A stretch of 64,000 nucleotides of DNA from positions 2,482,501-2,546,500 of the forward strand of contig NC_073352.2 of assembly GCF_027580225.2 (NCBI RefSeq). Reading direction: 5' to 3'. Positions 63,842-64,000 of this stretch are shown here, piece by piece. Made by a program: the position numbers and the translations under genes. Below the pieces are notes generated by a model. It ran no database searches and had not been told where the DNA came from. It saw only the letters and a program-made list of their open reading frames with translations. The DNA comes from Misgurnus anguillicaudatus (taxonomy: Eukaryota > Chordata > Actinopteri > Cypriniformes > Cobitidae). How positions within the stretch are numbered: the first letter of the stretch is position 1; each line of letters begins with the position of its first letter.

Positions 63842-64000
63842 GCCCGGTTTATAGTTGTACGCAAGTTCTACGTCGTAGCTATGGCTTAGGCTATCCGTAG
63901 CCTGTGCGTAGCTCTGCGAGTGCGTAGCCTGACGTGCACATTAGGGCTGTGCCGATACATCGCGTTCCCCATTAAAAAATCCCTCTCTGAAATCGATTCT
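63842..64000. mobile_element. MITE start with a nested hAT end, cut by the window edge
   Basis: The sequence gcccggtttatagttgtac opens a common fish MITE. At about 63943 a new element begins (tagggctgtgccgatacatcg-like start) and runs off the window. Confidence 0.55.

Noticed and set aside
58027..64000. First coding exon with the glycine loop
   Set aside because: I looked for a reverse-strand GNGTYGQVYK-type stretch and found none. The region is transposon-derived.

Overview
This is animal nuclear DNA, most likely from a cyprinid-type teleost. Two things point there: a vertebrate multi-exon gene with GT-AG introns, and a dense load of fish repeats. The repeats include an Angel-type palindromic MITE, a 5S-rRNA-derived SINE3, tRNA-derived SINEs, an L2-clade LINE and many short hAT elements with 8-bp target duplications. 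There are no bacterial-style genes, operons or CRISPR arrays. Most open reading frames in the window are chance frames inside introns or repeats.

One gene fills nearly the whole window on the minus strand. It is a germinal-centre kinase of the misshapen/NIK subfamily (GCK-IV: MAP4K4, TNIK, MINK1). I rebuilt 26 coding exons from 58026 down to 6070, about 2.9 kb of coding sequence and about 965 residues. In order they encode the kinase domain from the VAIK lysine onward (57970-58026, 51429-51554, 49069-49581, 36118-36989, 35222-35397), an acidic and glutamine-rich linker (33304 to 25534), and a citron-homology (CNH) domain (25450 to 6070). The first coding exon (glycine loop) should lie right of the window. 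The last roughly 70 residues of the CNH domain should lie left of it. The linker is much shorter than in the usual family members, so I do not assign a paralogue symbol. Every exon junction keeps the frame except one: the HRD exon at 49069-49160 carries one base too many, in a four-G run at its acceptor.

The introns are built from repeats. From left to right these are: a 129-bp minisatellite split by a hAT element (1569-3927); an L2 3' tail (4100-4643); an Angel element (7275-7593); a composite satellite in which 25-bp arrays flank two copies of a LINE reverse-transcriptase fragment (10935-13935); a SINE split by a TTAA-flanked element (14046-15400); interleaved inverted repeats holding a hAT (18552-22404); a long-TIR TTAA element (23746-24633); and a 12-kb intron (36990-49068) that is a Russian-doll nest. 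In that nest two TTAA elements enclose each other, then a dead L2 LINE interrupted by three hATs, one of which carries a SINE3. Further right are hATs at 49770-51115, 52514-53591 and 59412-62961, the last holding two more insertions.

A possible plus-strand coding exon at 124-219 is the only hint of a second gene.
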